NCBI RefSeq assembly: GCF_000332515.2
Contig: NZ_AOGZ02000014.1
Coordinates: 1,752,001 to 1,816,000 of the forward strand
Reading direction: 5' to 3'
Source of the DNA: Leptospira wolbachii serovar Codice str. CDC
GTDB lineage: Bacteria; Spirochaetota; Leptospiria; Leptospirales; Leptospiraceae
Length of the DNA: 64,000 nt
Position numbers and translations under genes: made by a program. Under the pieces are notes generated by a model. That model did no database searches. It saw only the letters and a list, made by a program, of their open reading frames with translations, and was not told the origin of the DNA. Of the stretch, positions 36,259 through 45,262 are shown piece by piece; the stretch's first letter is position 1, and each line of letters opens with the position of its first letter.

Positions 36259-37871
36259 CGGAGTCCTTCACGAGAAATAGGAATTAACATAGTAAAAATT
36301 GCTCCCTTTTCTTCATGGTTCTCGGCATACAACAATCCGTGGTGGTCATTGACAATTTCTCTGGAAATGGACAAACCGAGTCCCGTTCCTTTGGTTCCTG
36401 CTTTCACTTGTTTGGACTGGATGAACTTTTCAAAAATTTTATCCAAATCTTCGGGAGGAATTCCCGGTCCAAAGTCACGAATTTGTATTCCGATACCATT
36501 GATATACGACTGAGTTTTTCTCGGAATAAATTCTCTTCGAACCATACTAATTTCAATATTAGTGTCATTTGGAATGAATTTTAATGCATTTGATAAAATA
36601 TTTCGTATCACCTGTTGGATTCTTTCGTAATCAAACTCAGCTTCCCACCGTTCTTCCTTATCTAGTAGAACAACTGTGATCCCTCTTTTTTCCAAAATTA
36701 CGCGCATTTCATTAATTACAAATTTTGTAGTTTCTTTCAGACAATTTTTCTCAAATAGATATCGCATCTTACCGGACTCTAGTTTGGCGATATCTAACAA
36801 ATTCTCTAGTAGACCTAACAGTCGTTTTCCTGAAGAATCAATAATTTGAAAGTATTCTTTAATTTTTTCTGGAGGGACAGATGCTGATTTTTCTTCTCCA
36901 AGTTCTGCATAACTCAAAATGGCATGGATCGGTGTTTTTAGTTCGTGTGAGATATTGGCAAGAAAAAGCGACTTCATATACGATGCCTCTTCTGCAATAT
37001 TTTTGGACATCTTTAGGTCCATGGTTTGGCTTTCTACCAAATCTTCTAAATGATTTCGATACTGATAAAGTTCTTGTTCTTGTATCTTTCGAAGACTAAT
37101 GTCTCGCAAAATTCCCGTAAACATTTTGCCTGTTTTTGTTCTAAATTCTCCGACAGACAGTTCACAAGGGAATACTTCACCTGACTTTCGTTGTGCGACA
37201 AGTTCCCTTCCTACACCAATGATATGTTGGAGTCCTGTCTCTTTATATCTTCTCAAGAAAGTATCATGTTTCCCCTTATATCCATCGGGTATGATAATGG
37301 TAACGTTTTTACCGATAACTTCCTCATGATTATAACCAAAGGTATTTTCTGCTGTTTTATTAAAAAACTGAATGATACCTTCATCATTGATAATGATAAT
37401 TGAATCGGCGGCATTCTGTGCCATAGACAGAAACCTAGACTCACTTTCTAAAAACGCATTTTCCAAACGTTTTCTTTCAGTGATGTCCCTATGGTTGGAC
37501 ATGATGTATCCTTCATAGAGAACAACAAAACGGACTTCCACATAACGAATATTTGGTTCTATTCCATAAGAATACTCTTTCCAAAATACTTGGCTCTTCT
37601 TCTCTGATAAGTAAGCAAGGGCTTCTGCTGTGATTTCACGAAGATTGGGAGGTAGGCCTACATCAATGTGTTTACCCAAAAGAGTTTCTGGTTTATCCCC
37701 AATATTGACAAATCGAGAATTTTTATAATCAACGATGATTCCATCTCGATTGATTTTGAGCCAAAAATCGGGATTGGACCTGAGAAGGTTTTCCAATTCC
37801 CGTAATACAACTTCCGCTGGAAATTCGGAAGGATTCTGCCAAATCCGGGAAAATGAAGAATTAGGTGCCAT
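36255..37871 (-). CDS. PAS-domain sensor histidine kinase
   Basis: The protein is 538 residues with no membrane segment, so it is cytoplasmic. It has two PAS domains (about 28-130 and 140-260; the second contains IIIINDEGIIQFFNKTAENT), a coiled linker, HisKA with the phospho-accepting His in ISHELKTPIH, and a HATPase_c domain (VIRNILSNALKFIP, IRDFGPGI, GTGLGLSISREIV). It is the first gene of a two-gene operon with the receiver/ATPase protein. The signal is unknown; PAS domains of this kind often bind haem, flavin or small metabolites. Confidence 0.9.
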   Translation of the reverse strand: MAPNSSFSRIWQNPSEFPAEVVLRELENLLRSNPDFWLKINRDGIIVDYKNSRFVNIGDKPETLLGKHIDVGLPPNLREITAEALAYLSEKKSQVFWKEYSYGIEPNIRYVEVRFVVLYEGYIMSNHRDITERKRLENAFLESESRFLSMAQNAADSIIIINDEGIIQFFNKTAENTFGYNHEEVIGKNVTIIIPDGYKGKHDTFLRRYKETGLQHIIGVGRELVAQRKSGEVFPCELSVGEFRTKTGKMFTGILRDISLRKIQEQELYQYRNHLEDLVESQTMDLKMSKNIAEEASYMKSLFLANISHELKTPIHAILSYAELGEEKSASVPPEKIKEYFQIIDSSGKRLLGLLENLLDIAKLESGKMRYLFEKNCLKETTKFVINEMRVILEKRGITVVLLDKEERWEAEFDYERIQQVIRNILSNALKFIPNDTNIEISMVRREFIPRKTQSYINGIGIQIRDFGPGIPPEDLDKIFEKFIQSKQVKAGTKGTGLGLSISREIVNDHHGLLYAENHEEKGAIFTMLIPISREGLR

Positions 37872-37972
37872 TTTAGTAAAGTCCTGATAATGAATCTCTG
37901 AAAGATCGCTATTTTCGGAAAGAAATTGTAAGAAAAGAGTGCGAAAAAAGAATCAACGTAAGGATTCTTCTC

Positions 37973-39046
37973 TTGTTCTACAACCACCTTATCAAACCAA
38001 TCCTGTTTCATTTAGATCCAGAATCGGCACACCATCTTGTGTCAGGTTTTCTTTCGCTTTCTCAAAAGATTCCTTTTTTTCATAAAACCCTTTCCACTCT
38101 CTTCGAATACAAATCGGAAAGACTGAAACAAACGATTCAAGGAATTCAGTTTCCAAACCCTCTGGGTCTTGCAGCCGGTTTTGATAAAACAACAGAACTC
38201 TTTCCCACAATGATTCACATGGGATTTGGATTTATCGAAGTGGGAACCATCACAGCCAAAGAACAACCAGGCAATGACAAACCCCGGCTCTTTCGTTATC
38301 CAATACACAAAGCGCTTATCAACCGAATGGGATTTAACAACCCCGGTGCCGATATTGCAGAATTCAATTTAAAGAACCAACCAAAGTCCGGAGTTCGTGG
38401 GATCAACGCAGGAAAATCCAAAGTCACTGAATTAGAAAACGCCGTAAGTGACTATGTATACACTCTAAAAAAATTAGTTCCTTATGGAGACTATGCTGTA
38501 ATTAATATCAGTTCTCCGAACACTCCAGGCCTTCGTTCTCTTCAAACCAAAAAAAGTCTGATTGAACTTATCGAAGGGATCCAAACTGCTTTCGGTAAAA
38601 AGTTCCCCATTCCTTTGTATTTAAAATTTGCTCCTGATTTATCAGAAGAGGAGTTAATTGAAAATCTAAATGTTTGTTTGGATTACAAAATTAGTGGTGT
38701 CATTCTCACAAACACTACATTAAATAAAGATGTACTTGGTGAAGAAAATCCACCAGAAGGAGGACTCTCTGGTGTACCCCTTTTCGAAAAATCCCTTCGA
38801 TTTGTATCCCTTGCTTACAAAACCCTCAAAGGAAAAATCCCTATCATTGGTGTGGGTGGGATTGATTCAGGAGAAAAAGCGCTGCGAATGATCGAAGCCG
38901 GTGCCAACCTCGTTCAAATTTATACAGCTTACATTTATGAAGGACCTTTCTTGCCTTACCAAATTTGTTCCTATCTTGATAAAACACTAAAAGAAAAGAA
39001 ACTTTCGAATATCTCCGAACTTGTAGGAACCGGAAACTCATTATGA
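37973..39046 (+). CDS. pyrD: Dihydroorotate dehydrogenase (quinone), class 2
   Basis: The protein is 357 residues. It oxidises dihydroorotate to orotate in pyrimidine synthesis, passing electrons to quinone at the inner membrane. The N-terminus from TTG 37973 (LIKPILFHLDPESAHHL) is the membrane-associating region of class 2 enzymes. AAGGA lies 8 nt upstream of TTG. Further motifs are QFPNPLGLAAGFDKTTEL, NRMGFNNPGA, NISSPNTPGLRSLQ with the active Ser, and VGGIDSGEKALRMIEAGAN. It overlaps the methyltransferase gene by 4 bp. Confidence 0.95.
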   Translation: MFYNHLIKPILFHLDPESAHHLVSGFLSLSQKIPFFHKTLSTLFEYKSERLKQTIQGIQFPNPLGLAAGFDKTTELFPTMIHMGFGFIEVGTITAKEQPGNDKPRLFRYPIHKALINRMGFNNPGADIAEFNLKNQPKSGVRGINAGKSKVTELENAVSDYVYTLKKLVPYGDYAVINISSPNTPGLRSLQTKKSLIELIEGIQTAFGKKFPIPLYLKFAPDLSEEELIENLNVCLDYKISGVILTNTTLNKDVLGEENPPEGGLSGVPLFEKSLRFVSLAYKTLKGKIPIIGVGGIDSGEKALRMIEAGANLVQIYTAYIYEGPFLPYQICSYLDKTLKEKKLSNISELVGTGNSL

Positions 39047-40263
39047 CAACAACCAAACCCGGTGGAAAAATTTGTACTCACTTCGGAACTTGCGGCGGAT
39101 GTAATTACTTAGATATTGATTACACCAAAGAACTTCGAAAAAAAGAACAGAACATCAAAGAACTATTCAAAACCTATCGCCATCTAGAATTTCGAACCAT
39201 TGTCCCCAGTCCTTCTCCTGAATTTTATCGTCACAAAATCCAACTACCATTTGGAAGAAGAATCATTGGAAACAAAACCCTTCTTACCTTAGGTCTCTTC
39301 AATAAAGAATCCACATTTGTCTTAGACCAAACCGAATGCGATATCCAAGATCCAGGTCTTACAGAAATTGCTCTGGCCGTCAAACAATGGGCAAGGCGCG
39401 AAGGACTCCTTCCATACAACGAAAAATCCAAACGGGGAATGATGAAGTATCTTGTAGCAAGAAAATCTTTTTCTACAGGGGAAATCATTCTTGGGATTGT
39501 CACAGCCAAAGAAGACCTACCTCATCCCAAAGATGCTTCCAAAAGACTCCACACTGCCATCCAGAACCGCATTGGCAAAACAGGAAAACTTGGTAAAATT
39601 GTTGGTATCATTCATAATATCAATACAAAACATACCACCATGGCTCTTGGCCGCGAAGAACATTTGTTATGGGGTAGACCTTATATCCATGAACATTTTG
39701 GAAAACATAAGTTCCGAGTAGGCCTTTCTACTTTCTTACAAGTAAACCCCATCCAAACTCCGAGTTTGTACAATTTAGTATTAGATGAAATCGAACCTGA
39801 AAGTCGGGTGATCGATGCCTATTCTGGGATTGGAACCATTTCCTTTTGGATTTCTGGTAACTGTAAAGAAGTAATGGGAATCGAAGAAAATCCCGCTTCT
39901 CATAGGACGGCCCTCGAATCGATCAAATACAATCACGTACATAATGTACGATTTCGCAAAGGTAGAGTGGCCGATGTGTTACCTTCTCTCTATGGAAAAA
40001 ACTACGACACCTTGGTTCTAGACCCGCCAAGGTCTGGCCTCGGTGCCGAAGTTGCCGACCTCGGTGCCGAAGTTGCCGAAACCATTTTGGGAATGGGATT
40101 TAAAAAAATTGTCTATGTATCTTGTGATCCCATGAGCCTACGCGAAGACACAAACCTACTTGCCAGACAATATTTTTTAAATTCCGTCCAACCAGTGGAT
40201 ATGTTTCCAAGAACCGATCATGTGGAAACGGTTGCCGTATTTAGAAATAAAAATCTCACATAA
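39043..40263 (+). CDS. RNA uracil-5-methyltransferase, RlmD/TrmA family, Fe-S type
   Basis: The protein is 406 residues. The N-terminal region has Cys residues in CTHFGTCGGCNYL that bind an iron-sulfur cluster in the RumA (RlmD) type. The S-adenosylmethionine domain has VIDAYSGIGTISFWIS, LDPPRSGL and VYVSCDPMS with the catalytic Cys. It methylates a uridine in 23S rRNA or tRNA; the exact site is not known. Near the end there is a perfect in-frame doubling of seven codons (LGAEVAD then LGAEVAE), next to the DPPR motif. It overlaps the GMC gene on the other strand by 8 bp. Confidence 0.9.
   Translation: MTTTKPGGKICTHFGTCGGCNYLDIDYTKELRKKEQNIKELFKTYRHLEFRTIVPSPSPEFYRHKIQLPFGRRIIGNKTLLTLGLFNKESTFVLDQTECDIQDPGLTEIALAVKQWARREGLLPYNEKSKRGMMKYLVARKSFSTGEIILGIVTAKEDLPHPKDASKRLHTAIQNRIGKTGKLGKIVGIIHNINTKHTTMALGREEHLLWGRPYIHEHFGKHKFRVGLSTFLQVNPIQTPSLYNLVLDEIEPESRVIDAYSGIGTISFWISGNCKEVMGIEENPASHRTALESIKYNHVHNVRFRKGRVADVLPSLYGKNYDTLVLDPPRSGLGAEVADLGAEVAETILGMGFKKIVYVSCDPMSLREDTNLLARQYFLNSVQPVDMFPRTDHVETVAVFRNKNLT
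40039..40080 (+). repeat. 21-bp tandem duplication inside the RNA methyltransferase gene
   Basis: Two adjacent 21-bp copies (40039-40059 and 40060-40080) differ at only the last base. They encode LGAEVAD and LGAEVAE just after the DPPRSG motif. The length keeps the reading frame. It looks like a recent slippage event and may vary between strains. Confidence 0.8.
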
Positions 40264-41809
40264 CATCCATTACAAACTCAGAGGCTTTTTTACTAAAAGC
40301 CATAATGGTAAAACTGGGATCCACACTCACCCCTGTCGGAAATACAGAAGAGTCTGCTACAAACAGGTTTTGAAATCCATGAACTTGGTGGCGAGAATTC
40401 ACCACTGAGTTTTCCGGTGATTTTCCCATACGACAACCACCTGCTGGGTGAGGCGCTGCCATTGGAAATTCCGCAGGCCTCCAAGCTAAGGCATCCATTT
40501 CTTCTTTTTTCGGCATTTTAGAATACTTACGGAGTTTCATTCCAGCAAGGAAAACTTCTTTAGCGCCAGCTTCAAAGTTTAACTTCATTTGCTTATAAGT
40601 AAGATCGCTAAATATCTGTTTGGTGATTTTACCAAAAGGATAATGGATTTTTCGTTTTCCAGAAAAATCTACTTCGATGGAACCAAGTTCCCCATCCACA
40701 TCATCAATCCAACCAATGGTGCCGCCTAAATGTTCCATTTGTTTCATATAATGGAAATGTTCTTTTCCAAAACTTGGGATTAGAGCCGCAAGTGTCGCTG
40801 GCTGCAATTGGTTTGGCATGAGCATATACCCACCTTCTCTGTAGTTCCCATTTTGGAATCTTGCCAACCGAAATCCTTCCACTCCATAAGCTGCGGGAAT
40901 ATTACGCCACTGGACAATAGGTTCTTCATATAACGCATGTACCATGGGAGAGGGATTGATCGCAAGGAATTGGCCGAGGGCAGGAAGTCGTTTCTTGAAA
41001 CCATTCCGAAGTAAAAAAGTAGAACTTCCAAAACCACCAGCGGAGACACAAACTGCTTTGGCTTGGAAAGTCACTTTTGTTTTTGTAGGTCTTAAAGTCC
41101 GCCGATCAATCACCACAGCTTCCAGTCCTGTGACTTTTTGACCTATGTAGTTTAATTTATCAGCTCGAAGGTCCGTATAAACATCGGTTCCTAATTGTAC
41201 GGCTCTAGGAATATGAGTCACAAGTTGCGACTGTTTGGCGCCGAATAGACAACCTTGCATACAATGTCCGGACTTTTGACAGTTCTTTCTGGCCTGGGGA
41301 ACCGCATGACCTTCCCAACCTAACCGTTGTGAGGCACCACGAAACAAACGATTCATAGGATTAAAATATTCTTCCCCAGCCGGTGTTACATGTAGATCAT
41401 TTTCCAATTCGGGCCAAAAGGATTTTAAATCTTCCGGCAAGTGGTGTTCGATTCCATACTTTCGGTTCCATAAGAGTAGCCGATCTTCCGGTGTGCGGTA
41501 ACTGTCTGCCCAGTAGTGGACCGAGGCTCCACCCAAATTGTTTCCATACACAAGATTGATCCCACCGTCGGCTGTTGTATGGAAATTTCTCTCAGCGGAA
41601 ACCTTTCCTCCCATATTCAGTTCATTGTTGTCAAAAGTTCCTGTATGGTAGTTTCCCCCTTGTTCAATGAGGGCAACTTTGTATCCTTTTTTGGAAAGTT
41701 CATAAGCCATGGTCGATCCACCACATCCCGACCCAATCACAACTACATCCACTGCAATCGTTTCCTTTGGTCCGTAACTTTTATAATCGCGATACATTCC
41801 TGACTTCAT
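40256..41809 (-). CDS. Second GMC-family FAD-dependent dehydrogenase, large subunit
   Basis: The protein is 517 residues. It has VVIGSGCGGSTMAYELSKKG for FAD, GNNLGGASVHYWAD, and a C-terminus with HPAGGCRMGKSPENSVVNSR and DSSVFPTGVSVDPSFTIMA. The Cys motif CQKSGHCMQGC has the same C-x5-C-x3-C spacing as the GMC protein at 28401 and may ligate an iron-sulfur cluster, as in some FAD sugar dehydrogenases. No signal peptide is present; the small-subunit gene lies one base upstream and could carry it across the membrane. The substrate is unknown. Confidence 0.87.
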   Translation of the reverse strand: MKSGMYRDYKSYGPKETIAVDVVVIGSGCGGSTMAYELSKKGYKVALIEQGGNYHTGTFDNNELNMGGKVSAERNFHTTADGGINLVYGNNLGGASVHYWADSYRTPEDRLLLWNRKYGIEHHLPEDLKSFWPELENDLHVTPAGEEYFNPMNRLFRGASQRLGWEGHAVPQARKNCQKSGHCMQGCLFGAKQSQLVTHIPRAVQLGTDVYTDLRADKLNYIGQKVTGLEAVVIDRRTLRPTKTKVTFQAKAVCVSAGGFGSSTFLLRNGFKKRLPALGQFLAINPSPMVHALYEEPIVQWRNIPAAYGVEGFRLARFQNGNYREGGYMLMPNQLQPATLAALIPSFGKEHFHYMKQMEHLGGTIGWIDDVDGELGSIEVDFSGKRKIHYPFGKITKQIFSDLTYKQMKLNFEAGAKEVFLAGMKLRKYSKMPKKEEMDALAWRPAEFPMAAPHPAGGCRMGKSPENSVVNSRHQVHGFQNLFVADSSVFPTGVSVDPSFTIMAFSKKASEFVMDVM

Positions 41810-41810
41810 C

Positions 41811-42338
41811 TTAAATCTCCTGTCCTTTCACCAAATTTTGGTAGTGAATCCTTGCCTCACTCCACTTCTCTGGGGGATTGGCAAAGGGGCCTGGATAAGA
41901 AATGGAATTCCATGTGGATTTGTGTCCGTAATATACAAGACAAACCAGTAGTTTTAAATTTCCCACTACAGCACGTACAATATCAGAATCTGTTTCTGCT
42001 AATTCCAATATTAGTTTTTCTCGTTTTTCTAAAGTAAGATTCGAAAAAAAGGAAAAATGTCCATAAAGTAGAGGAATGTATTCCATAACCATCACCGCGG
42101 AATGGAAATCTTCCTGAATTTCTTCGGAGACAAAATACAACTCCTCATCCAATCTTCGCATAACGTTTGCTTCTTCTAAATTGGGCATTCCCGGTTCAGC
42201 AATCGGTAAAACGACTTCTGAAAAAGCAGTGACTGTTTTAGTTTCCGAATCACTAAAATAGAAATATCGGATTTTGGATTTTATCCCCGCACAAAAGAGG
42301 AGAAGGGCGAGAAAGGATTTTCTAGAGAAAGAGTACAT
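41811..42338 (-). CDS. Small-subunit partner of the second GMC dehydrogenase
   Basis: The protein is 175 residues. The N-terminus is SRKSFLALLLFCAG, close to a twin-arginine signal with Lys in place of the second Arg. The mature part is helical, with FSEVVLPIAEPGMPNLEEA, and ends in WNSISYPGP, matching the ending of the small subunit at 29932. Gluconate 2-dehydrogenase subunit 3-like proteins have this size and context. It overlaps the nitrilase-like lipoprotein gene by 17 bp and is one base from the GMC gene, so the three genes form one operon. Confidence 0.62.
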   Translation of the reverse strand: MYSFSRKSFLALLLFCAGIKSKIRYFYFSDSETKTVTAFSEVVLPIAEPGMPNLEEANVMRRLDEELYFVSEEIQEDFHSAVMVMEYIPLLYGHFSFFSNLTLEKREKLILELAETDSDIVRAVVGNLKLLVCLVYYGHKSTWNSISYPGPFANPPEKWSEARIHYQNLVKGQEI

Positions 42339-43470
42339 ACATTCTTCCTTGGTTTTTTTCTTCTTTTACAACATTCAAAACAGGTTTTCCCCCAAGAGAT
42401 AAAAAGGCATCACCACTGGCTTTCATATCCCAAATTTCTCCCCGGAAAAACACATTGATACCCGCCTTTACCTTAGGATCTTTCAGGCGACCCAACATGG
42501 CATATTTTTTCCAGGCAGTCCGTTCGGAAATAGAACCGATATCTTTGGGATCAATATCCTTTGGATTCGCATAACCGTTGTAACCATTCCATTTGGTAGT
42601 CCAAGCATCACTTGGTGAAACAAAGGAAGGAACAGCCAAAAGTTCTGCTTCTGATTTTTTTAACTCTTGATACACTTCCGGAAACCAAGAATCGGCACAA
42701 ACCATAGTATACAATTTCCCAAGAGAGGTTTGGTAGGTGGGATTTTCTTCTAACTTCCCTTCTTTCAAAAATTCTTTCTCTTCAATAATGGGAAATAGTT
42801 TACGAACGATTTGGTCATCCACTCGTCCATCGGGATGAAAATAAAAACTTACATTTTCTAAAGGGCCATCGGTCGGAGTGATTTTTCCTTCAATGACTTT
42901 GGGATGAGGAAGTACAATGGAACCCGCCACTATGGCTACCCGATACTCAAGGGCAAGCCGGACAAAAACAGATTGGTATCTGTCAGACATCTGCCATGCC
43001 TTCATCCGAAAGAGTGTCTCTTTTAATGTGTCTGAGGAATAAGATGTGCTAAAGAGATAATGCCAAAGGAAAGATCCTAAGTTTTGTTTTACTAGCAATT
43101 CCATCGCCTCTTGGATCGTAGTGGATGCAAAAATCGATTTGTCTTCGGCAGTGACCACAAGCCAAGTTCCCAAGTATTCCGGTAGGACTACGATACTGCG
43201 ATCGACAAAGAGAAGTTCCTTCTCTTTTGCCATTTGAAAGTATTCACGTAAGGCGAGATAAAAACTATCTTCTGTTGCGTAGCTGTACTTACTTAGATAG
43301 GGTTCCATCCCTACAAAACTTCCACGTTTTCCCGATCCTTCTGTCTGGATGTATACCTTTGGTTTGGGAAGGAACTTCGTGATTTCCTCCTGAGTTACAA
43401 CTTGCTTTTGGCACTGGATCGTAAAAAAGGTAAGGCTTACAAAAACGGAGAAAGAAACGGAAAAACGCAT
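42322..43470 (-). CDS. Carbon-nitrogen hydrolase (nitrilase-like) lipoprotein
   Basis: The 382-residue precursor has a lipoprotein signal with TIQC (Cys20). The domain keeps a plausible catalytic triad: Glu in VVLPEYLGTW, Lys in QIVRKLFPIIEE, and Cys in YTMVCADSWFPEV. This is the nitrilase/amidase superfamily, which hydrolyses amides or nitriles or transfers acyl groups. A lipid-anchored version outside the cytoplasm is unusual. It begins an operon with the second GMC dehydrogenase and its small subunit; a joint role in processing an exported substrate is inference. Confidence 0.75.
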   Translation of the reverse strand: MRFSVSFSVFVSLTFFTIQCQKQVVTQEEITKFLPKPKVYIQTEGSGKRGSFVGMEPYLSKYSYATEDSFYLALREYFQMAKEKELLFVDRSIVVLPEYLGTWLVVTAEDKSIFASTTIQEAMELLVKQNLGSFLWHYLFSTSYSSDTLKETLFRMKAWQMSDRYQSVFVRLALEYRVAIVAGSIVLPHPKVIEGKITPTDGPLENVSFYFHPDGRVDDQIVRKLFPIIEEKEFLKEGKLEENPTYQTSLGKLYTMVCADSWFPEVYQELKKSEAELLAVPSFVSPSDAWTTKWNGYNGYANPKDIDPKDIGSISERTAWKKYAMLGRLKDPKVKAGINVFFRGEIWDMKASGDAFLSLGGKPVLNVVKEEKNQGRMYVLFL

Positions 43471-43551
43471 TCACCAAATCTACTACACATTTTCGTTTCA
43501 GACAATATTTAATTGTGTTCTTAGTTTTTTCTTTTATTTTGACCTTATTCT

Positions 43552-44760
43552 ATGAAAGAGAAACCTGCTCCCAAAAAAATCGTTCTCGCTTACTCCGGTG
43601 GACTAGATACTTCCGTCATCTTGGCTTGGTTGAAAGATACCTACGGTTGTGAAGTCATTGCTTTTTGTGCCGATGTGGGTCAAAAAGAAGAGCTAACCGG
43701 TCTCGAAGAAAAAGGTAAAAATACCGGAGCTTCCAAAGTCTACATCCAAGACCTTCGTTTGGAATTCGCACGTGACTTTATTTTTCCCGCCATTCGCGGA
43801 AATGCAATTTATGAAATGCGTTATCTATTAGGAACTTCTCTGGCAAGACCACTCATTGCCAAAGCGATGGCAGAAGTGGCAACGAAAGAAGGTGCTGATG
43901 CTTTCTCTCACGGCGCCACAGGAAAAGGAAACGACCAAGTTCGTTTTGAGCTTACTTTCAAAGCCCTTTCACCAAATTTACAAATCATTGCCCCTTGGAG
44001 AACTTGGGACTTTGGTGGCCGAGCCGACCTCATTGAATATGCAAAGAAAAAAGGAATCCCTGTTCCCGTAACAGCCGCTAAACCATATAGCATGGACCGT
44101 AATTTAATGCACCTTTCCTTTGAAGGCGGAATTTTAGAAGATCCATTCAATGAACCCAAAGAAGATATGTTTATCTTAACGGTTTCTCCAGAAAAAGCTC
44201 CAGACAAACCAACTTACTTGGAATTGGATTTTGAAAATGGGGACTGTGTTGCAATCGACAGAAAAAAAATGAATCCACTTGAAGTGATGGAGACCTTAAA
44301 CGATTTAGGTGGAAAAAACGGAGTCGGAAGAGTCGACATCGTAGAAAACAGACTCGTGGGTATCAAATCTCGCGGAGTGTATGAAACTCCTGGCGGAACC
44401 ATTTTACATATTGCACACCGTGATTTAGAATCCATCACTCTCGATCGTGACACCCAACACAAAAAAGACGAACTCTCCCAAGAATTTGCTCGTTATATCT
44501 ATAACGGCCAATGGTATTCCAACCAAATGAATGCTCTACGGGCCTACATGGATTACACTCAAAAGTATGTCAATGGCACTGTTCGTATCAAACTTTATAA
44601 AGGAAATTGTACTGTTGTGGGACGAAAATCCAATAAGTCTCTTTACAACGCAGGACTTTCCACTTTTGAAAAAGAAGAATTGTACAACCAGTACGATGCC
44701 GAAGGGTTTATCAATCTTTATGGACTTCCTATGAAAGAGTGGGCAAGGGTAAATAAATAA
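43552..44760 (+). CDS. argG: Argininosuccinate synthase
   Basis: The protein is 402 residues, the normal length. It joins citrulline and aspartate with ATP in arginine synthesis. Motifs are [15 protein letters not shown] (ATP pyrophosphatase P-loop), [14 protein letters not shown] and the C-terminal [14 protein letters not shown]. It has no visible ribosome-binding site. A weak promoter (TTGTGT 43513, TATTTT 43535, 16-bp spacing) would place the transcript start only a few bases before ATG 43552, so the mRNA may be nearly leaderless. The gene is followed after one base by coaD. Confidence 0.96.
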   Translation: MKEKPAPKKIVLAYSGGLDTSVILAWLKDTYGCEVIAFCADVGQKEELTGLEEKGKNTGASKVYIQDLRLEFARDFIFPAIRGNAIYEMRYLLGTSLARPLIAKAMAEVATKEGADAFSHGATGKGNDQVRFELTFKALSPNLQIIAPWRTWDFGGRADLIEYAKKKGIPVPVTAAKPYSMDRNLMHLSFEGGILEDPFNEPKEDMFILTVSPEKAPDKPTYLELDFENGDCVAIDRKKMNPLEVMETLNDLGGKNGVGRVDIVENRLVGIKSRGVYETPGGTILHIAHRDLESITLDRDTQHKKDELSQEFARYIYNGQWYSNQMNALRAYMDYTQKYVNGTVRIKLYKGNCTVVGRKSNKSLYNAGLSTFEKEELYNQYDAEGFINLYGLPMKEWARVNK

Positions 44761-44761
44761 G

Positions 44762-45244
44762 ATGAAAAATATCGCCGTATATCCAGGTTCTTTTGATCCG
44801 TTCACCAACGGTCATCTCGACATTATACGGCGAGCCCATCCGTTATTTGAAGAGATCATCATCGCTGTCGCCATTAACTCCAAAAAAAGCTCTCTTTTTT
44901 CACCAGAAGAACGGGTGGAAATGATTGGAAAGGTCTTTAAGGGTTGGGATAAAATCAAAATCGATACTTTTGAAGGACTTACAGTAGACTATTGTAAAGA
45001 AAAGAACTCACGTGTCATCTTACGAGGACTTCGGGCCGTCACAGATTTCGACTATGAATATGCAATTTCGCTTATGAATAAAAAATTAGCCCCAGAAATC
45101 GAAACTTATTTCTTAATGGCAGACAATGAGTACTCCTTTGTGTCCTCAACAATCGTCAAAGAAGTAGCAAGACATGGAAGAGCTGTATCCAATCAAGTCC
45201 CAGACATTGTGGGCGATGCCCTTACAAAAAAATTCTCCGTTTAA
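44762..45244 (+). CDS. coaD: Phosphopantetheine adenylyltransferase
   Basis: The protein is 160 residues, the family length. It makes dephospho-CoA from 4'-phosphopantetheine and ATP, the penultimate step of CoA synthesis. Motifs are [19 protein letters not shown] (nucleotidyltransferase HxGH region), [13 protein letters not shown] and [17 protein letters not shown]. It starts one base after the argG stop, so it is co-transcribed, and is followed by the antiporter gene after 18 bp. Confidence 0.96.
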   Translation: MKNIAVYPGSFDPFTNGHLDIIRRAHPLFEEIIIAVAINSKKSSLFSPEERVEMIGKVFKGWDKIKIDTFEGLTVDYCKEKNSRVILRGLRAVTDFDYEYAISLMNKKLAPEIETYFLMADNEYSFVSSTIVKEVARHGRAVSNQVPDIVGDALTKKFSV

Positions 45245-45262
45245 GGCGAAAATGAGGATACT

